A stretch of 64,000 bases of DNA from JAAYDI01 sp052034005 (lineage in GTDB: Bacteria; Planctomycetota; Planctomycetia; Pirellulales; Pirellulaceae), in the NCBI GenBank assembly GCA_052034005.1, contig JBPOJB010000022.1:44355-108354 (forward strand), read 5' to 3'. The notes under the pieces are model-generated. The model saw only the letters and a list, made by a program, of their open reading frames with translations, made no database searches and was not told where the DNA came from. Position numbers and translations under genes: made by a program. This document shows positions 43,942 to 53,570 of this stretch, piece after piece (the first letter of the stretch is position 1; every line of letters begins with the position of its first letter).

Positions 43942-46900
43942 ATGAAAGACCTGAACGACGCGGTGCGATCCGAGTCGGCCGTGCGAGCAATCCGGGCAGT
44001 CGTGTCAGCCGCAATCCTGTGGATGTGGATGCCGGGTTGCGTCCTGTGGGCGAACGAAGCGCATTGGATCTGGTCGCCCAGGCACGACAAGTACTCCGTC
44101 CCGGAAGGCGCCTGTTATTTCCGCAAGACGTTCACGGCGACGGCGCCGATTCGGGTGCAGGCGACGATCGCGGCGGACGATCAGTACGAGCTGTATATCA
44201 ACGGACAGCGGGTGGGTGCGGGCGACTCGAGTCAGGAGTTGGACGAGTACAACATCACGGACCAGGTGAAGGCGGGGCAGAACACGATTGCGGTGAAGGT
44301 CACCAACCGCCACGGCGCGACGGCCGCGTTGGCGATGCGGGTCTTCGTGCGCGAGCGGGAGGGCGGCTGGGAGACCCATTCGAGCGACGAGACGTGGCTG
44401 ACCGATCTCCATCCGGCGACCACCTGGAGCCGCGCGGGTTTCGACGATCACGCCTGGGAGCCGGCGCAGGTGTTCGGGCCCTTCGGCACAACTGCGCCGT
44501 GGGACCGCGAAGAGGATGTGGCACGTGACGAGGCGCCGCGTGCGGAGCGTTTTCACGTTGCGCGGGGCTTCGAAGTCGAGCGCGTAGTGGATGGCGAAAC
44601 GACGGGCCCGCTCCTGGCGATGGCGTTCAACGAGTTCGGGCATGTCATCCTGTCGCGCGAGGGTGACGGCCTGTTGCTGGTGGTCGACACGGATGACGAC
44701 CAGATCGTGGACGATGTGCGGGTCTACTGCGATCAGGTCCAGAATGTGCAGGGTATCCTGCCGCTCAACGGCGATGTCTACGTTACGGGCACCGGCCCGC
44801 AGGGCAATGGCCTGTATTGCCTCTCGGACCAGGACCGGGACGGGCAATTGGAATCCGTGCGGCTGTTGTTCAACTTCGAGGGGGAGGTCGGCGAGCAGAC
44901 GGCGCACGGCATCGTGTTGGGCCCTGACGGCTGGATCTACGTCGTATTGGGCGTGTACACATCGCCGCTCAAGGCCTATGACGCGGGCAGTCCGCACCGC
45001 AACTATTACGAAGGGGACCTGGTGCGTCCGCGTTACGAGGATCCGCGTGGGTACGGGGTGGGGCGCAAGGTGCCGGGCGGGGTGATCCTCCGCACGGACC
45101 TGGACGGCGACGTGGTCCAGTTGGTCGCGGGCGGCCTGCGGAACGTGCACGACCTGGCGTTCAACCGCGACGGCGAGCTGTTCATTCACGACAGCGACAC
45201 GGAGTCGGACATCGGGACGACCTGGTACCGCCCCACGCGTCTGTGCCACATCCTGCCGGGCGGCGAGTACGGCTGGCGCAGCGGCTGGGCCAACTGGCCC
45301 GAGTACTACGTCGATGTGCTGCCCTCGATCGCCGACACCGGGCGCTCGTCCCCCACCGGCGCAGTGTTCTACGATCACGCGAAATTCCCCGACGCGTATC
45401 GCGACGCGTTGTTCCTGGGCGACCGGTCGGAAGGGCGGATCCTCGTGGCGCGCCTGCGGCCTGACGGCGCGTCCTACTCGGCCGAGGTCGAGACCTTCCT
45501 GTCCGGCCGGCCGCTGAACGTCACGGACCTGGAGGTCGGCCCGGACGGCTGGTTGTACTTCATCACGGGCGGGCGCGGCACCGGCGGCGGCCTGTACCGG
45601 GTCATCTGGACGGGCGATGGGGCGGACGACCCCGTCGCGTTGGGCACCGGTATCGCCCCGGCCATCCGACAGCCGCAGTTGCAGAGCGCCTGGGGGCGGC
45701 AGGCGGTGGCCAAAGTGCAGCAGCAGTTGGGCAGCGACTGGGGACCGATGCTCTTGGGCGTCGCGCGCAGCACGGCGAACCCCACGGCCTATCGCACGCG
45801 TGCGCTGGACCTGATGCAGCTGTTCGGCCCGACCCCCGAGATCGGGCTGCTCTTGGAACTGTCCCACGACAAGAACGAACTGGTGCGGGCCAAGGCGGCG
45901 GAGTTCATGGGCCTCTATGGCAACGCAGAGACGCGCGAACGCCTGCTGGACCTGCTTGAGGACTCCGACCACCGCGTGCGCCGCAAGGCGTTGGAGGCGA
46001 TCGTGCGCGCGGGGCAGCAGGCGCCGGCGGGCACCGTGATCCCGCTGTTGGCGTCGGACGACCGCTGCGAGGCCTGGGCCGCCCGCCGCGTGCTCGAATG
46101 GAGCCCGGTCGAGCAGTGGCGCGACGCCGTGCTCGAGTCCGAGCAGCCGCGCATCTTCATCCAGGGCGCCCTGGCGCTGATGATCGCCCAGCCGTCCGCA
46201 GAGGATGCGTTCGCGGTCCTGGAGCGCAGCAGCCAATTCCTGGCCGACTTCCTGAGCGACCGCGACTTCGTCGACATGCTGCGTCTGATGCAGGTGGCCA
46301 TGCTGCAGGGCGATGTCGCGCCGGAGGAAATGCAGACGCTCGGCGCCCAGCTGGCGGAGGAGTTCCCGGCGGACAACCTGATCATGAATCGTGAACTGAT
46401 CCGCCTGCTCGTCTACCTCCAGGAAGGCTCGATCATGGACCGGTATTTCGAGTACCTCGACTCCGACGTGCCCGGCCCGGACAGAATGCACGTGGCCATG
46501 CATCTCCGGTTCTTGACCGCCGGCTGGACGCTCGAACGTAAGGAAGCGTGGTTCGAGTTCGTCACGCAGGCGAAGAGCTGGGACGGCGGCAGCGGCTATC
46601 CTTTGTACCTGGGCGCCGCCGCGCGGGATTTCGCCCGGCAGCTCTCGGAGGAGGAGAGCGTGGAGATCCTGCAGCAGGGCGCTCAATGGCCCGACGCGGC
46701 CCTGGGGGCGCTGTACAAGCTGCCCCGCGACCTGGACGACGACCTGCGTGAGGCGTTGATCCGGCTCGACGAGACCATCGATCAGCGGAAAGACTCGGCC
46801 AGCTGGCAACTGATGGTCGGCATCGTCGCGGTACTGGCCCGCAGCGGCGACGACGCGTCCATGGCCTACCTGAGGACCGTCTGGGACCGGAACCCGGAAC

Positions 46901-47796
46901 GGCGGGAGCCGGTCGCCATGGGGTTGGCTCAGGCGCCTGGCGGCGAGAACTGGCCCTACCTGGTCCAGAGCCTGCCGGTGCTGGAAGGCGTGACGGCCCG
47001 CGAAGTACTCCAGCAACTGGCCACCGTCGACCAGGTGCCGGACGATCCCGAACAGATCCGGCAGGTGATCCTGTGCGGCCTGCGCCTCGGAGAGGAGGGC
47101 GCCGACGATGCGGAGCTGCTGCTCGAGCACTGGACCGGCGAGGAGCTGGACGCCCGGTCGGACCGGTGGCAGGACCGGCTCGCCGCCTGGCAGCGCTGGT
47201 TCGTCGAGACCTACCCCGACCTGCCGGCGGCCGAGTTGCCTGTCGACACGGCCGCCAACAAATGGAAGTATGAGGAGCTGCTGGAGTTCGTCACGGGCAG
47301 GGAAGGCCAACGCGGCGATCCGGCGCTCGGCGCGCTGGTATTCGAGAAGGCGGACTGCGCGAAATGCCACCGGTTCGGAGACCGGGGCGAGGTGATGGGG
47401 CCCGATCTGACCACGTTGGCCAAACGGCTCACTCGCAAGGAGATCCTGCAGTCGATCCTGTACCCGTCCCACATGATCTCCAGAGAATACATCTCTCACA
47501 ACATCCGGCTGACGGACGACCGGCAGATCCACGGCATCGTAGCGCCCGGCGCGGCAGGCGAAAAAATCGTGCTCAACACGGACGGCGAAAAAGTCCTGAT
47601 CGCCGAAGCGGATATCGACCAGATCACGCCGAGCAAGTTGTCTTCCATGCCCGACGGGGCGCTTAAGGACCTTTCACGCCAGGAGATCGCCGACCTGTTC
47701 GTGTACTTCACCACCGGCCCAACCCAGACGGTGGCGCTGCAACCGCCCGAAATCGACCGGCCGAAGAAATCCAACGAAGACGTGCTGTTCCGGTAA
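43942..47796 (+). CDS. PVC-type secreted propeller/HEAT/cytochrome c protein
   Basis: A 1284-residue exported protein with a signal peptide (AVVSAAILWMWMPGCVLWA). Domain order: a jelly-roll, carbohydrate-binding-like domain at about residues 40-150 (HWIWSPRHDKYS, YELYINGQRVG, YNITDQVKAGQNTIAVKV); a NHL/glucose-dehydrogenase-like propeller (about 195-560, HGIVLGPDGWIYVVLG and LRNVHDLAFNRDGELFIHD); HEAT repeats (about 600-1000); and a C-terminal single-heme cytochrome c domain with CAKCH. Proteins of this architecture are very abundant in Planctomycetes and Verrucomicrobia; a role in sugar oxidation is suspected, not shown. ATG 43942 gives the signal peptide at the N-terminus. Nothing broken is visible. 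Confidence 0.88.
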   Translation: MKDLNDAVRSESAVRAIRAVVSAAILWMWMPGCVLWANEAHWIWSPRHDKYSVPEGACYFRKTFTATAPIRVQATIAADDQYELYINGQRVGAGDSSQELDEYNITDQVKAGQNTIAVKVTNRHGATAALAMRVFVREREGGWETHSSDETWLTDLHPATTWSRAGFDDHAWEPAQVFGPFGTTAPWDREEDVARDEAPRAERFHVARGFEVERVVDGETTGPLLAMAFNEFGHVILSREGDGLLLVVDTDDDQIVDDVRVYCDQVQNVQGILPLNGDVYVTGTGPQGNGLYCLSDQDRDGQLESVRLLFNFEGEVGEQTAHGIVLGPDGWIYVVLGVYTSPLKAYDAGSPHRNYYEGDLVRPRYEDPRGYGVGRKVPGGVILRTDLDGDVVQLVAGGLRNVHDLAFNRDGELFIHDSDTESDIGTTWYRPTRLCHILPGGEYGWRSGWANWPEYYVDVLPSIADTGRSSPTGAVFYDHAKFPDAYRDALFLGDRSEGRILVARLRPDGASYSAEVETFLSGRPLNVTDLEVGPDGWLYFITGGRGTGGGLYRVIWTGDGADDPVALGTGIAPAIRQPQLQSAWGRQAVAKVQQQLGSDWGPMLLGVARSTANPTAYRTRALDLMQLFGPTPEIGLLLELSHDKNELVRAKAAEFMGLYGNAETRERLLDLLEDSDHRVRRKALEAIVRAGQQAPAGTVIPLLASDDRCEAWAARRVLEWSPVEQWRDAVLESEQPRIFIQGALALMIAQPSAEDAFAVLERSSQFLADFLSDRDFVDMLRLMQVAMLQGDVAPEEMQTLGAQLAEEFPADNLIMNRELIRLLVYLQEGSIMDRYFEYLDSDVPGPDRMHVAMHLRFLTAGWTLERKEAWFEFVTQAKSWDGGSGYPLYLGAAARDFARQLSEEESVEILQQGAQWPDAALGALYKLPRDLDDDLREALIRLDETIDQRKDSASWQLMVGIVAVLARSGDDASMAYLRTVWDRNPERREPVAMGLAQAPGGENWPYLVQSLPVLEGVTAREVLQQLATVDQVPDDPEQIRQVILCGLRLGEEGADDAELLLEHWTGEELDARSDRWQDRLAAWQRWFVETYPDLPAAELPVDTAANKWKYEELLEFVTGREGQRGDPALGALVFEKADCAKCHRFGDRGEVMGPDLTTLAKRLTRKEILQSILYPSHMISREYISHNIRLTDDRQIHGIVAPGAAGEKIVLNTDGEKVLIAEADIDQITPSKLSSMPDGALKDLSRQEIADLFVYFTTGPTQTVALQPPEIDRPKKSNEDVLFR

Positions 47797-47927
47797 TAGG
47801 CGCTCCTGCCCCGAGCCACTCGGCGGATTGCCGATCTTCGACTCCTCCCGATGCCGCTCGACACGGCGCGTCGCGTGCACCGGTCGGCTCCGTGACCCGC
47901 GCGCCGGCCGCCGGCTGTGCGCGCGGC

Positions 47928-48773
47928 TCAGTCGTCCGCCGCAGCCTGCCGCGCGCGGCGGCCTCGCAGGAGCTGCTCCCAGGCGGCGGCCAGGACGACG
48001 ATCAGGGACGACAGGATGACGATCATCGCCCCGGTCGGCAGGTCGGTCAGCGCGGAGACCAGGAACCCGCCCAGGCCGCTGGCGGCGCCCAGGCCGGTCG
48101 AGACGCAAAGCATCTTGCCGTAGCCGCGGACCAGCCGCGAGGCGGCCACGGCCGGGTTGGCCAGCAGGCTGTAGATCATCAGCCCGCCCACCGTCTGGAA
48201 ATCCACGGTCATGACGACGCTGGCCAGCAGCAGGAACAGCGTCCACACGAGCGTGACGTGCACGCCGGCCGCCGCCGCGTGCGTGCGCGAGAAGAGGATC
48301 GCGCGCATCTCCTTGTAGAACGCCGCGACAAACAGCAGCTCGAGGACGCTGGCCGCCACCATGATCCACACGTCGCGCCACCGGCAGAAGGCCAGGCTGC
48401 CCCACAGCAGGTTGCGCACCTCGTTGTCCGAAACGCCGTATACGCTGAAGAGCCCCAGCCCCAGGAAAGCCAGGCCCATCGTCAGCGAGAAGAGGATGCC
48501 CAACACCACGTTCATGTCCGCGCGGATCGTCTGCGGGTCCACCGCACCCACCAGCACGGCCGAGAGCGCCGCCGCCGCCAGGGCCGGGATCAGCAGAGCC
48601 GTGCCGGTCATCCCGGCCAGCGCCCCGAATACCGCGCCCGCCAGCGCGGCATGGGCGATGCAGATGCCCAGAAACGGAATCCGCATGCCGACGATGTAGC
48701 TGCCCAACAGCCCGGTGGACGCGCCCGCCACCAGGCCGGCGCACATCACGGGAGCCCAGAACAACAGGTCCAT
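47928..48773 (-). CDS. metal ABC importer, membrane permease (ZnuB-like)
   Basis: A 281-residue inner-membrane protein with 7-9 hydrophobic helices, of the ABC-3 family that transports Zn2+, Mn2+ or Fe2+. Visible blocks are GLLGSYIVGMRIPFLGICIAH, LVGAVDPQTIRADMN and, near the end, DFQTVGGLMIYSLLANPAVAA. Its ATG overlaps the stop of the ATPase gene (ATGA), and GGAGGG lies 9 nt upstream. It is the third gene of the operon: binding protein, ATPase, permease. The metal cannot be told from the permease. Confidence 0.88.
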   Translation of the reverse strand: MDLLFWAPVMCAGLVAGASTGLLGSYIVGMRIPFLGICIAHAALAGAVFGALAGMTGTALLIPALAAAALSAVLVGAVDPQTIRADMNVVLGILFSLTMGLAFLGLGLFSVYGVSDNEVRNLLWGSLAFCRWRDVWIMVAASVLELLFVAAFYKEMRAILFSRTHAAAAGVHVTLVWTLFLLLASVVMTVDFQTVGGLMIYSLLANPAVAASRLVRGYGKMLCVSTGLGAASGLGGFLVSALTDLPTGAMIVILSSLIVVLAAAWEQLLRGRRARQAAADD

Positions 48774-49579
48774 CACCGGATTCCCTCCGGGGTCTGCGGA
48801 ACCAGCACGTAGCGGCCGCCCTGCTGCAGCACGTCCAGGTTGCTGCCATACAACGCCTCGACGCACCGCCGCGTGAGCACGTCGCGACACGCGCCCTGTG
48901 CGGCCACGCGACCGTTGCGCAGCACCACGACCCGACTGGCCGTCGCCGGGATCACCTCCAGATCGTGACAGACCAGCACGATCGTCAACGCATGCTCGCG
49001 GTGCAGCGTCTCGAGCGTCGTGACCATCTGCTCGCGCCAGAACACGTCCAGATTGGCGGTCGGTTCGTCCAGCAGGAGGATCTCCGGCTCCTGCACCATG
49101 GCCATCGCCAGCATGGTCTTGCGCTGCTCGCCGCCGGAGAGCGCGCTGTACGATTGCCGCGCCAGCCGGGCAAGGCCCAGGCGGTCGATCCAGGTGTCGA
49201 TCAACTTCCAATCCCGCCTGAGAAGCGGCCGCCACAGGCCCGCGCGGCCGGTGCGCCCGATGGCGACCACCTCGCGCAATGTCAAGGGCATCTCGCTGCC
49301 CGGCGCCAACACCTGGGCCAGGTACGCGACGCGGCGGCGAAGCCGCGTGATCGCTCGGGAGGAGAGACGACCGACGTCGTCGCCCAGGACCCGCACGCGC
49401 CCAGGCGCGGGGCGGACTACGCCGACCAGGCAGCGCAACAGCGTGCTCTTGCCCGCCCCGTTCGGGCCCAGCACCACGACCACGTCGCCGGCCGGCACCT
49501 CGAGCCGATCCACCGACAGGATCCGGCGGCGGTCGCGCCAGATCTGAAGGGCGTCGACTTCCACGGCCAGGCGGGTCAC
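48773..49579 (-). CDS. metal ABC importer, ATP-binding subunit (ZnuC-like)
   Basis: A 268-residue ATPase with Walker A GPNGAGKST, Q-loop (YLAQVLAPGSEM), signature ALSGGEQRKTMLAMAM, Walker B EILLLDEPTANLD and switch His in LVCHDLEV. GTG 49579 overlaps the upstream stop (GTGA), so it is translated in a coupled way with the binding-protein gene. Family and context indicate energising uptake of a divalent metal through the adjacent permease. Confidence 0.92.
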   Translation of the reverse strand: MTRLAVEVDALQIWRDRRRILSVDRLEVPAGDVVVVLGPNGAGKSTLLRCLVGVVRPAPGRVRVLGDDVGRLSSRAITRLRRRVAYLAQVLAPGSEMPLTLREVVAIGRTGRAGLWRPLLRRDWKLIDTWIDRLGLARLARQSYSALSGGEQRKTMLAMAMVQEPEILLLDEPTANLDVFWREQMVTTLETLHREHALTIVLVCHDLEVIPATASRVVVLRNGRVAAQGACRDVLTRRCVEALYGSNLDVLQQGGRYVLVPQTPEGIR

Positions 49580-50433
49580 GGTTCGACTGCCTTCACCAGC
49601 GAGGTCACGTTGTCGCGCACCAGCCGATCGAAGGAGTCCGCGCCTTGGCCGTCCGGGAAATTGCCGAAGACGACGACCTTCGCGGCGAACCGATCGGCCA
49701 GCGCGTCAGCCGCCTGCCGCCCTTGAGGAAGGTTCGCGATGATCCACTGCACGCCGCCCTGGCGGCCCTCTTGGACCGCGTCCTCCATCTCGCTCGGCAC
49801 GCTGGTATCCGCCGTCGGGAACGTGCCCACGACATTCAGGCCCAAGGCGCGGCAGAACGCGGCCTGGTGGCCGCTGGCCAGGACCGGCGCGCCGGTCAGC
49901 CCGGCCGCCTCGATCTGCGCGCGCGCCCACGCGTCCAGCTCGGCCATCCGCCCAGCCGCCGCCGCCAAGCGGGCGTCCGCCTCCGCGCGCGACACGAGTT
50001 GCTCACCCACCAGCGTCTCGGCCACTTGCCGCGCCGCCTCCAGGTAACTGGCCGGCTCGCACAGCCCGCCCGACACATGGACGCCGACGATCCGCGGCGG
50101 CCGGCTGCCCGGTCCGGTCAACCGCGCATCGAGCGATTGCTGGAAATCGAAACGGATCAACAGCCGGCAATGCCGCGCCTGACGCACCTGGCTGGGCCGC
50201 AAATCGAAGTGCCCGGGACACATGCCCGGTTCCGCCAGGGCGAGCAACGCCACATCCTCGCCCGCCAGCTCCTTGACCACCGCGACCAGGAACGGATTGG
50301 ACACGCCCAGCGCCGGCACGTCGCCCGCCTCCTCCAGAGGCACAGTACCGGAGAACGGCCCGGTCGGGCCACCACAGCCGCCCAGCGTGATCGCTACCAG
50401 CAATGCCAGCCGGCCAAGATACCACCGACCCAT
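49576..50433 (-). CDS. metal ABC importer, solute-binding lipoprotein (ZnuA/TroA-like)
   Basis: A 285-residue lipoprotein (LLVAITLGGCGG lipobox) of the cluster A-I metal-binding family. Candidate ligands are the His in GMCPGHFDL, His in IVGVHVSGG, His in LASGHQAAF and the acidic residue near the C-terminus. The ATG at 50433 was chosen because it opens the lipoprotein signal; the frame is open upstream but unlikely to be coding. It is the first gene of a complete importer operon. Zinc or manganese is likely, but no His-rich loop typical of ZnuA is present, so the metal is open. Confidence 0.82.
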   Translation of the reverse strand: MGRWYLGRLALLVAITLGGCGGPTGPFSGTVPLEEAGDVPALGVSNPFLVAVVKELAGEDVALLALAEPGMCPGHFDLRPSQVRQARHCRLLIRFDFQQSLDARLTGPGSRPPRIVGVHVSGGLCEPASYLEAARQVAETLVGEQLVSRAEADARLAAAAGRMAELDAWARAQIEAAGLTGAPVLASGHQAAFCRALGLNVVGTFPTADTSVPSEMEDAVQEGRQGGVQWIIANLPQGRQAADALADRFAAKVVVFGNFPDGQGADSFDRLVRDNVTSLVKAVEP

Positions 50434-50749
50434 CCTCAAGACTCCCTCGACGAGCAACACATGAACCGCCCGCGGGCGGCACCCTCCCCCGGGGCCGCAC
50501 GGCGGAGGCCCTCTCGATGTCCAACGTCCGGCGCGCGCACGGACGCGACCTATTATCGCCGCGCGCAAGGCGGCTCCGCAATCCCCGGCCACCCCGCTTG
50601 ACACGCGCCGCCTCGGCGATAGAATCACGGATAATACAAATCACTGTCAGTGTAATACACCAGGACAACAAGCCGCGAGGTGGCGTCGCAGCTGCGTGGC
50701 TGCGGCCGTTCGCGTCCCGGGCCCTGGCCTACCACGTGAGGGTGCATCC
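50434..50749. other. 316-bp divergent region between metal importer and PEP-CTERM gene
   Basis: It contains a good plus-strand promoter (50598-50625), and just downstream the palindrome CACTG-T-CAGTG (50642-50652), which may be an operator. No recognised Fur/Zur box is present by eye. On the minus strand TGTATTAT might act as a -10 for the importer operon. No gene is supported. Confidence 0.35.
50598..50625 (+). promoter_or_regulatory. sigma-70 promoter TTGACA-N16-TAGAAT
   Basis: A perfect -35 hexamer and a one-mismatch -10 separated by 16 nt, about 125 bp upstream of the PEP-CTERM gene on the plus strand. The palindrome CACTGTCAGTG falls about 17 bp downstream, near the expected start of transcription. 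Confidence 0.6.
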
Positions 50750-51796
50750 ATGATTATTCGGCACGGCAATCGGTCCCGCTGCGGCATGCTGTTCGTACTC
50801 GGCGCACTGCTGGTCGTCTGGCTCAACACTTCACCCGCACTGGGCGATATCGTCTTCACTCCGACGCTCCATATGGAGCTTCAGGCTGTGTTGTATGGTC
50901 CTGACGACGTGCAGGGAGCCTCTGACTGGCCGGCTGGTGGGGGAGAGCCGTATCCGATCCAGCTGACGGGCGTGGTGATCAACAACCCGTGGGATATGCT
51001 CGACTACGACAACACGGCAGTCCAACCGCAGTGGCAGATATTCGTGCAGGCTGCGGCCGCGGGCGACTACGGCGGCACCGCGGCGTACATGCGCAAGTAC
51101 ATCCCTTGGGACAAGGATCAGAACTACACAGACGAGGAGTGGAGTGCTGAAATGGCTCGCCTCAACCACCCGGACGGCGTTTCGGATCCGCTCCAGCGAG
51201 GCGATCGCATCACAATCAACGCCCGCGCCCCCGGCATGCCTTATAACGGCAAGTACAATGTGAACAAGAAGCACCTGAAGGACGAGAAATACAATTTCGA
51301 TATCGAGATACTCGAACGCGGGATCGACCTTGCGACCCTGGCCTCGCACATCACCTTGGCGGACCTGACGACGGGTGGCGATGACGGGTTCATCTTTGAT
51401 GGCACGCGCGCGACGGGCTGTGAACACTACCAAGGCAGCCTGGTACACCTGGACAACCTGCTGCTGGTCGATCCGGAGAAGTGGGGTCTTTACCAGACCG
51501 TGACGGTGCAACAAGGCGATTTGACCTTCCCGATGCTGGTGGGCCTGGATCCGAGTCTCGACCTGATCGACGCCAACCTGTTGGCCACCAACCCGTTCAG
51601 CGTCATGGCGATCCTGGACCAGGAAGATCCAAACACACCGGAGAGTCCGGGGTTCGTTCAGGGATATCGTCTCTGGTTGACCAACGCGGGCGACTTGACC
51701 GCCGTGCCGGAGCCGGCCGGCCTGGTGCTGGTCCTGCTGGGCAGTCTGTTCATGTACCCGATTATGCGCAAGTGGGGCCGGTCCCGGAGGGGTTAG
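50750..51796 (+). CDS. PEP-CTERM sorted surface protein
   Basis: A 348-residue exported protein with a signal peptide (CGMLFVLGALLVVWLNTSPALG) and a C-terminal VPEPAG motif, a hydrophobic helix and the basic end RKWGRSRRG. The middle is rich in Asp, Tyr and Trp, with no recognised domain (for example NNPWDMLDYDNTAVQPQWQ and WDKDQNYTDEEWSAEMARL). GAGGG lies 7 nt before the ATG at 50750. It is followed 15 bp later by a DUF1559 prepilin-like gene, so the two are probably expressed together. An exosortase must be encoded elsewhere. Confidence 0.85.
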   Translation: MIIRHGNRSRCGMLFVLGALLVVWLNTSPALGDIVFTPTLHMELQAVLYGPDDVQGASDWPAGGGEPYPIQLTGVVINNPWDMLDYDNTAVQPQWQIFVQAAAAGDYGGTAAYMRKYIPWDKDQNYTDEEWSAEMARLNHPDGVSDPLQRGDRITINARAPGMPYNGKYNVNKKHLKDEKYNFDIEILERGIDLATLASHITLADLTTGGDDGFIFDGTRATGCEHYQGSLVHLDNLLLVDPEKWGLYQTVTVQQGDLTFPMLVGLDPSLDLIDANLLATNPFSVMAILDQEDPNTPESPGFVQGYRLWLTNAGDLTAVPEPAGLVLVLLGSLFMYPIMRKWGRSRRG

Positions 51797-51811
51797 GGAG
51801 TGCCGCGCGGC

Positions 51812-52774
51812 ATGCGAGTGCAACGCAGAGGATTCACACTGGTTGAACTCCTGGTGGTGATCGCGATCATCGGGATACTGATCGGGCTGTTGCTGCCCGC
51901 CGTGCAGGCAGCGCGCGAGGCGGGGCGGCGGGCGCAGTGTGCTAATCATTTGCGTCAGGTCGGCTTGGCGCTGCACAACTACCACTTGGCGCTCAATTCG
52001 TTTCCGCCGGGAAACATCAACAAGTCGGCCGGCCAGTGTCCGGGGATGCCGGAACCTGCGACGTCCTACTCGACGCGGTTCGGCAACTGGCTGATCGCCA
52101 TCCTGCCGTACATGGAGCAGGCGACGCTGTACGACCAGTACGACTTCCGATACCGCAACGACGGGCCCGAGAACCGACAGGTGCGGGAGGCGCTCGTAGC
52201 GAGCTACGTCTGCCCGAGCGACAACGATGCGACGATCCCCGCAGTGCCCGCGACGGGCCCTGCGGCGCGCCTGGGGCTGGCGTACATGCCGGGCTCGTAC
52301 CGCGCGGTGAGCGGCCGCAGCGACGATGGTCTCAACTACCTCGACTCCGAGATGATGTACCTGTACGACACGCGTTCGCGCGGCGCGATCCACATGGTGG
52401 GCGTGTGGGGTTTCCACACGGAGACCATGGCGCATGTCCGTGACGGCCTGTCCAACACCCTGATCGTCGGCGAATCCTCGACGCGCAGTAGCCCCGGTTT
52501 CCGCACCTTCTGGGCTTATCCATTCGCGTACTACGCCCTCTCGGGCGTGACGGATCAACCGCGCATCCTGTGGGGGGACTACGACCGGTGCACCGCGGAG
52601 CTCGATCGTGGATTGGACGCGCCGTGCAAGCGCGCCTGGGGCGGTCTGCACACGGCCGGAGTGAACTTCTGCCTGGCCGACGGCTCGGTGCGCATGATCA
52701 GCGACACGGTCGACATGGTGTTGCTGGGCAACCTGGCAACGATCGCGGGTGGGGAGCTGGGCGAGTTGCCGTAG
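51812..52774 (+). CDS. DUF1559 prepilin-like protein
   Basis: A 320-residue prepilin-like protein with RGFTLVELLVVIAIIGIL directly after a short basic leader and LLPAVQAAREAGRRAQC next. The C-terminal GVNFCLADGSVRMISDTVD block and SNTLIVGESS are typical of the family. ATG 51812 gives the short prepilin leader; the GTG at 51800 lies on top of the GGGAG ribosome site and is less likely. It is the second such protein in this window and follows a PEP-CTERM gene, whereas the other is paired with a lipoprotein. Confidence 0.88.
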   Translation: MRVQRRGFTLVELLVVIAIIGILIGLLLPAVQAAREAGRRAQCANHLRQVGLALHNYHLALNSFPPGNINKSAGQCPGMPEPATSYSTRFGNWLIAILPYMEQATLYDQYDFRYRNDGPENRQVREALVASYVCPSDNDATIPAVPATGPAARLGLAYMPGSYRAVSGRSDDGLNYLDSEMMYLYDTRSRGAIHMVGVWGFHTETMAHVRDGLSNTLIVGESSTRSSPGFRTFWAYPFAYYALSGVTDQPRILWGDYDRCTAELDRGLDAPCKRAWGGLHTAGVNFCLADGSVRMISDTVDMVLLGNLATIAGGELGELP

Positions 52775-52802
52775 GGGTCAGTCTCGGGTGGTGCCGCGCG
52801 GG

Positions 52803-52816
52803 CCGGGCCGGCCCGG
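52803..52816. terminator. GC-rich palindrome after the DUF1559 gene
   Basis: CCGGGCCGGCCCGG is a perfect 14-bp palindrome about 30 bp after the stop of the DUF1559 gene, flanked by more pairing GC sequence. There is no T-tract, so it is at most a structural terminator. Confidence 0.3.
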
Positions 52817-52899
52817 GGGCGCTGGACCATTCGCCTTCACGATCCGCGTGTTGAGAAGGGCCGGGGTTGATTGGTCACGTATAGGAAGGGCCCTTTGCC

Positions 52900-53544
52900 A
52901 TGCCGCACGACACCGACTGTTCTAAAGCGGCGCACGACCCGCGGATAGGCTTCTTCGACGATCTGGCGGCGCGGTGGGACGAAGTGGGCCAGGACCCGGC
53001 GGCGACGGTGGCCCGTTTGACCGAGGTGGCGGGCCTGCTGGGTTTGCGGCCGGGCTCGGACCTGTTGGAGGTGGGCTGCGGCACGGGCCAGATCACGGGC
53101 TGGCTGGCCCGCCAGGTGGCCCCCGGGCGCGTCGTGGCGGTGGATTTCGCCGACGCGATGCTCGACCAGGCGCGGCGCAAGGGGCTGCCGGCCGAGTTCC
53201 TGTGCGCCGATGTCTGCCGCGACCCGCTCGGTGACCGGTGTTTTGACGTCGCGCTGTGCTTCCACTCCTTCCCGCACTTCCGGGACCAGCCCGGCGCCTT
53301 GAAGAACCTGGCACGCGCGCTGCGCGCACCAGGGCGTTTGCTGGTGGTGCACCTGGCCGGCAGCGCCAGCATCAACGCGTTTCACGACGAGGTGGGCGGC
53401 GCGGTGGCCGGCGACCACCTGCCGTCGCGCGCGGAGTGGGAGACCCTGCTGGCGGCCGTCGACATGGAGATCCGGGAATACCACGATCGTGAGGATCTGT
53501 TCCTGCTGGCGGCCGGCGCCGCCCGGCGCGCGGCTGTGCCGTGA
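52900..53544 (+). CDS. class I SAM-dependent methyltransferase (UbiE-like)
   Basis: A 214-residue protein. Motif I is clear (DLLEVGCGTGQITGWLA), followed by the acidic ribose-binding residue (VVAVDFADAMLDQA) and the post-II block RCFDVALCFHSFPHF. It is a soluble Methyltransf_11/25 type enzyme; the methyl acceptor is unknown. GAAGGG lies 9-10 nt before the ATG. Neighbours give no pathway clue: the gene upstream is a pseudopilin, and the gene downstream is convergent. Confidence 0.85.
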   Translation: MPHDTDCSKAAHDPRIGFFDDLAARWDEVGQDPAATVARLTEVAGLLGLRPGSDLLEVGCGTGQITGWLARQVAPGRVVAVDFADAMLDQARRKGLPAEFLCADVCRDPLGDRCFDVALCFHSFPHFRDQPGALKNLARALRAPGRLLVVHLAGSASINAFHDEVGGAVAGDHLPSRAEWETLLAAVDMEIREYHDREDLFLLAAGAARRAAVP

Positions 53545-53570
53545 CGGCGGTGGGGGTCCGGCGGGCGCGA

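Noticed and set aside
44005..47532. Minus-strand open frame of over 1100 codons under the PVC cytochrome gene
   Set aside because: Antisense to a gene with signal peptide, propeller, HEAT and CAKCH motif; the frame shows only low-complexity Arg/Val/Gln-rich sequence.
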